DNA from: Bacteroidales bacterium UBA4073 | GTDB taxonomy: Bacteria; Bacteroidota; Bacteroidia; Bacteroidales; Tenuifilaceae | Length of the DNA stretch: 9,465 nucleotides | NCBI GenBank assembly: GCA_002383425.1 | Contig: DFYV01000186.1 | Span: forward strand, 1 to 9,465 | Direction: 5' to 3' | Part shown: in pieces, positions 6,335-9,465 of the stretch | Numbering within the stretch: position 1 is the stretch's first letter | How the letters are laid out: every line of letters starts with the position of its first letter | Made by a program: the position numbers and the translations under genes | The notes under the pieces: generated by a model | Told to the model about the DNA's origin: nothing | The model's database searches: none | Seen by the model: only the letters and a program-made list of their open reading frames with translations

Positions 6335-7081
6335 ATGTTAACCAAGCATGCCATAAAGCGGATAAAGCTGTTACAACAGAAAAAATTCCGGAATGAACTT
6401 GGACTATTTGTAGCCGAGGGGCCAAAGCTGGTAGAAGAGCTTATTGCGGGTAACTTTCAAGTAGAAGAGATTTACCACACCAATGAATTTGAGACTACGG
6501 TTGCTAATTGCCCGGTTACCATGGTAAGCCAAACCGAAATGGAAAGGATAAGTGGGCTTGTAACGCCAAGCCCTGTACTTGCAGTTGTAAAGTACCCTTC
6601 GTACCGTTTGGAAATTGATACCTGTAAAGAGTTGGTTTTAGCCCTTGATACCATCCAGGATCCAGGAAATCTCGGAACAATAGTCAGATTAGCCGATTGG
6701 TTTGGAATCGATAATATTGTTTGCTCCCACGGGTGTGCCGATGCCTTTGCCCCTAAAGCTGTTCAGGCCACCATGGGGGCTATTGCCCATGTTAAAATTC
6801 ATTATACCGATTTGGTTACCTGGATAAAGCAACAAAACAAATGTCCCATAGTTGGGGCATGCATGGAAGGGGTGAGCGTCTATCAATCGGAAAAAAGTCA
6901 AACCGGAATTATTGTTTTGGGAAACGAGGGAAATGGAATCAGTAAAGCAGTGGAGCAACTTTTAACACACCGTATTCACATACCCACCTTTGCCGAAGGA
7001 CGACAAAAGGTTGAATCGCTAAATGTAGCCATGGCTACAGCCATAATTCTTTCAGAATTCAAGGGACATTTTAACCCATAG
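6335..7081 (+). CDS. TrmH/SpoU-family RNA 2'-O-methyltransferase
   Basis: This 248-aa SPOUT enzyme should transfer a methyl group from S-adenosylmethionine to a ribose 2'-OH in rRNA or tRNA. Residues 1-90 form the substrate-binding domain (KKFRNELGLFVAEGPKLVEEL, typical of the RlmB/TsnR-like branch). The three SpoU motifs of the knotted catalytic domain are intact: motif 1 at 104-124 (QDPGNLGTIVRLADWFG, with Asn112 and probable catalytic Arg118), motif 2 at 193-203 (IVLGNEGNGIS) and motif 3 at 215-237 (IPTFAEG...ESLNVAMATAI). The exact RNA target cannot be read from sequence, so I give no symbol. The ATG is chosen because MLTKHAIKRIKLL fits the family start. AAGGGAG abuts it with no spacer, so initiation may be weak. 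Element B lies just upstream. The stop codon is 2 nt from that of the convergent gene ending at 7084. Confidence 0.95.
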   Translation: MLTKHAIKRIKLLQQKKFRNELGLFVAEGPKLVEELIAGNFQVEEIYHTNEFETTVANCPVTMVSQTEMERISGLVTPSPVLAVVKYPSYRLEIDTCKELVLALDTIQDPGNLGTIVRLADWFGIDNIVCSHGCADAFAPKAVQATMGAIAHVKIHYTDLVTWIKQQNKCPIVGACMEGVSVYQSEKSQTGIIVLGNEGNGISKAVEQLLTHRIHIPTFAEGRQKVESLNVAMATAIILSEFKGHFNP

Positions 7082-7083
7082 GT

Positions 7084-8421
7084 CTATCTACGAAGATACG
7101 GAAACAGCAATATAAATACCAAAACAGCTAAACCTAAAATTATTGAGCCACTAATTCCCTTACCAAGTCGCCCTAAGCCCCAATCGGGCAGCAAGTTTTT
7201 TATACTAAACTGTCTGTAGTAAGGTTTGGGTGCCTCCATGGCTGGTATGACTTCCCATGGGAGTTGAACATCCCAACTACCCACCACCAGTAAAGGCAAC
7301 AAAAAAGTAAATTCAATTTGCTCATCAAAGGTTTTTTTATTCCACAATATCCCCGATTGCCTCGACCCAATATTTTTTGAGTGAATTTTAAAAAAATATT
7401 TCGTATTCCATATATTTAGACGTTTGTACTCATTTAGCCTTTCAACAAGCGATATGGAGTTAATACTTGAATCTATTGCATTCAAACTCGTTTCAAACGG
7501 TTCCAGGTACAAGGGAGTAAGCATACCCTTTTGTGTGCTGATGTGAATCTGATTTTCCTTCTCAGGACGTTTGACCAACAGGTTGCACACAACTGCTCCA
7601 ACAGCAATATCGGGCTTTAAGGTTTGCCGATTGCCATTTTTGATGTACCAGGGCGAGGCATTGGGATTTACCTGTAAGATGAAGGAAATATCGCTATAGC
7701 GATGATTCATGTATTCCTCCGTATGCTTCAGGTCGTTTACGCAAATTAGCGGTCGGGTATCAGAATACCACTTGCCCGGATATACTTTAGCCCTCATCGA
7801 TTCATGGTCGGGGTTAACCTGTGGCTTATCCCTATCGCTTACCACCGTTAGTACTACCTTGAACTGGGTTAGCCAAAGCTGCATTTCAAAAACACTTACT
7901 TTTTTGCCGGTACTATCGTAAACAGGTTTTCGGAAAACCTTATGTGGTCGTGGTTCAGAGGTTAAACCCAACCCGGTAAGCTTATCCAGGCCGTTTAGCT
8001 CAGGCTGATAGTATGTTACCGGACCTACCTTTAGCTCAATGTCGGGTAGCCTGTAAATTGGGTGATCAGGATCGAACAGAATATAGTTGCAACCATACGA
8101 ATAGTAGGGTTTTTGCGATTGATCACCATAAATGCTATCGTGGTGCTGTAGGCCTGCAATAAGAACCTCAGCTCCTTCAAAGTTTGAGGTAAAGCATCGG
8201 CTTTCCGATTGCAACTCAATATTTGAGGTTGATATTACACCCTCGTTGCTCATCCGGGTTAACAGGCTATCGAGCTGCTTCTGTTGAAGTTCAATGTAAC
8301 TCTTAAACTCAGGGTTGGGTTTTTTGGTACAATGCTTATCGAACTCTACAATTACCCTGTATATGAACAAAAGTACAATGGCAATTGCTATAGCCATTAA
8401 CCATTTATACGATTTTTTCAT
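7084..8421 (-). CDS. Unrecognised protein with membrane segments at both ends
   Basis: I do not recognise this 445-aa protein. It has a membrane segment near the N-terminus (about 8-25, preceded by MKKSYK) and another at the C-terminus (about 423-442, followed by RR). The roughly 395 residues between them look soluble, with a short heptad-like stretch at 40-60 (SYIELQQKQLDSLLTRMSNE), and four Cys at 31, 76, 111 and 227 that might form disulfides if the domain is periplasmic. Other visible pieces are SDISFILQVNPNASPWYIKNG (243-263) and PLLVVGSWDVQLPWEVIP (376-393). Codon use looks normal, and the ends are intact. The start follows the stop of the M15 peptidase gene by 10 nt, so the two are almost surely co-transcribed and may act together at the envelope. 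Topology with both termini cytoplasmic and the middle outside is inferred. Confidence 0.82.
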   Translation of the reverse strand: MKKSYKWLMAIAIAIVLLFIYRVIVEFDKHCTKKPNPEFKSYIELQQKQLDSLLTRMSNEGVISTSNIELQSESRCFTSNFEGAEVLIAGLQHHDSIYGDQSQKPYYSYGCNYILFDPDHPIYRLPDIELKVGPVTYYQPELNGLDKLTGLGLTSEPRPHKVFRKPVYDSTGKKVSVFEMQLWLTQFKVVLTVVSDRDKPQVNPDHESMRAKVYPGKWYSDTRPLICVNDLKHTEEYMNHRYSDISFILQVNPNASPWYIKNGNRQTLKPDIAVGAVVCNLLVKRPEKENQIHISTQKGMLTPLYLEPFETSLNAIDSSINSISLVERLNEYKRLNIWNTKYFFKIHSKNIGSRQSGILWNKKTFDEQIEFTFLLPLLVVGSWDVQLPWEVIPAMEAPKPYYRQFSIKNLLPDWGLGRLGKGISGSIILGLAVLVFILLFPYLRR

Positions 8422-8431
8422 GGTATTTAAA

Positions 8432-9415
8432 TTAAATGATTACATAACCATCGGAATCGGTTTTCCCGGTATTGTGCAATTCGAGCAAATAAGATGTTGA
8501 GTAACCGAATGTTTTTTGCAGATGCGGATAGTCCTTGAACGAAGCCCAATCGCCTCCCCATTCCCATCCATAATGCTTGAAGAGCGACACCACCTCGTTC
8601 CAATCGGCTTGTTGGTTGAGGTTAAGGTCAGCCGCTCTATTCCACAAAGCCTCCCTTCCATTATTGGTTAACAGGCAAAAATCCAATGCTAATCCGTAGT
8701 TGTGATACGACTGACCAGCCTTTGCCTTAGTAACAATCTTACCCGGTTTGGTACGGCCAATGGCGTAAAGTCTCTCTTGCTCTTCAAAAGTTCGAAGGGT
8801 ATCAGTAATCCTTACCGGAATCCGTTGCCGTATAAGCTCACGGTATATCTGGTCAACCTCATGCCTTAGCTTAGGATGAAGTTTTGCAATACGTTCGAGT
8901 GAATATTTGTCCTCTAAAATCTCAGGTTTATCCTCAATAGGCAAATAAGCAGGTTGCTCCATGAGCATTTCAGCCACATCAAACTCCTTCTGTTTAATCT
9001 CAAGCGTTTTTGCTTTCACATTTACCCTGCGTATATTCTTCATCTCAAGTAAAATCCCGAGTAGATCGTGCCAAAATTTGCTACCCCAGCTAAGAAAGAA
9101 ACCTGTAAAAAAACAGCCAACAATCCATGAGTAGCCTGTTGTTGGGGTAACCCACCCAAAAGTTCCCTGATTGATTATCACAAAAAGATCTGCTTTAAGG
9201 GCAAAGGCAACCAGTTCTCCGGAAATCAAGCTTATGACAAAAATGTTTCGTTCTCGCTTTTTCTCTAATACGGGATCATCCTCCCTATTCCGAACATTAC
9301 CCAATCCCATAAAACCATTTGGAATGAAAAGTTTGATAAGATTGGTAATACGCTCGGCGATAAAACTCAAAGGGAACAGAATGGTTATCAAAACAATAAG
9401 TGCATCGGTATCCAT
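8432..9415 (-). CDS. Membrane-anchored M15 (CwlK/VanY-like) peptidoglycan peptidase
   Basis: Counting from the ATG at 9415, the protein has 327 aa. Residues 1-122 hold three hydrophobic segments (about 4-22, 57-80, 97-122), the last running into GSKFWHDLL (111-119). A charged linker (125-175) leads to an M15 metallopeptidase domain at about 176-305, close to the CwlK type that cuts L-Ala-D-Glu cross-peptides. Seen there are TLRTFEEQERLYAIGRT (206-222), the zinc motif SYHNYGLALDF with His238 and Asp245, WGGDW with probable catalytic Asp289, and DYPHLQ with zinc ligand His298. All key residues are present, so it should be active. The reading frame stays open to the window edge: a TTG at 9437-9439 would add 8 residues and an upstream start outside cannot be excluded. 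The ATG is preferred because it starts directly before the first membrane segment. The 445-aa gene follows after 10 nt. Confidence 0.9.
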   Translation of the reverse strand: MDTDALIVLITILFPLSFIAERITNLIKLFIPNGFMGLGNVRNREDDPVLEKKRERNIFVISLISGELVAFALKADLFVIINQGTFGWVTPTTGYSWIVGCFFTGFFLSWGSKFWHDLLGILLEMKNIRRVNVKAKTLEIKQKEFDVAEMLMEQPAYLPIEDKPEILEDKYSLERIAKLHPKLRHEVDQIYRELIRQRIPVRITDTLRTFEEQERLYAIGRTKPGKIVTKAKAGQSYHNYGLALDFCLLTNNGREALWNRAADLNLNQQADWNEVVSLFKHYGWEWGGDWASFKDYPHLQKTFGYSTSYLLELHNTGKTDSDGYVII

Positions 9416-9465
9416 ATTCTTTTTATTTAACCGATACAAGTTCAGACTTCCAAGATTATCGTAAA

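Noticed and set aside
9171..9464. 97-codon plus-strand open frame at the right edge
   Set aside because: It is antisense to the membrane domain of the M15 peptidase and shows no protein-like features.

Overview
This window looks like chromosomal DNA of a member of the Bacteroidota. The clues are a lipoprotein-type TamA-like outer membrane protein, -7 boxes of the form TAnnTTTG, AT-rich leaders with weak ribosome binding sites, and short CACAAAG, CACGAAG and TAAACGT-type intergenic repeats. I cannot place it below phylum. I see no rRNA, tRNA, CRISPR array or transposase gene.

Left part (1-5305, all on the minus strand; transcription order is right to left): a TamA/BamA-type outer membrane lipoprotein (tamL-like), then class I fructose-bisphosphate aldolase (fbaB) with its own good promoter and a strong terminator. 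Next comes a sodium-coupled amino acid transporter of the NSS family, followed 9 nt later by a 79-codon membrane ORF. That small protein resembles the C-terminal end of a different transporter family (AGCS, alanine:cation symporters).

Middle (5306-6334): a 1-kb non-coding interval between two divergent genes, packed with repeats. From left to right it holds a fold-back of degenerate 10-bp units, a 251-bp element with 16-bp terminal inverted repeats and a 7-bp target duplication, a small hairpin, a 7-bp tandem repeat, a 49-bp direct repeat shared with the left window edge, and a 110-bp element with perfect 16-bp terminal inverted repeats and a 6-bp target duplication. Both elements have the same end pattern, GAGTnnnCTCCGAAAA, and so look like two members of one non-autonomous (MITE-like) family. 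This is the most novel part of the window.

Right part (6335-9465): a TrmH/SpoU-type RNA methyltransferase on the plus strand meets, stop to stop with a 2-nt gap, a minus-strand two-gene unit. The first gene of that unit is a membrane-anchored CwlK-like M15 peptidoglycan peptidase. The second is an unrecognised 445-aa protein with a membrane segment at each end. The 10-nt spacing suggests the two act together at the cell envelope.

Apart from the tamL-like/TrmH neighbourhood and the peptidase pair, the genes look like ordinary housekeeping and transport functions with no shared pathway.
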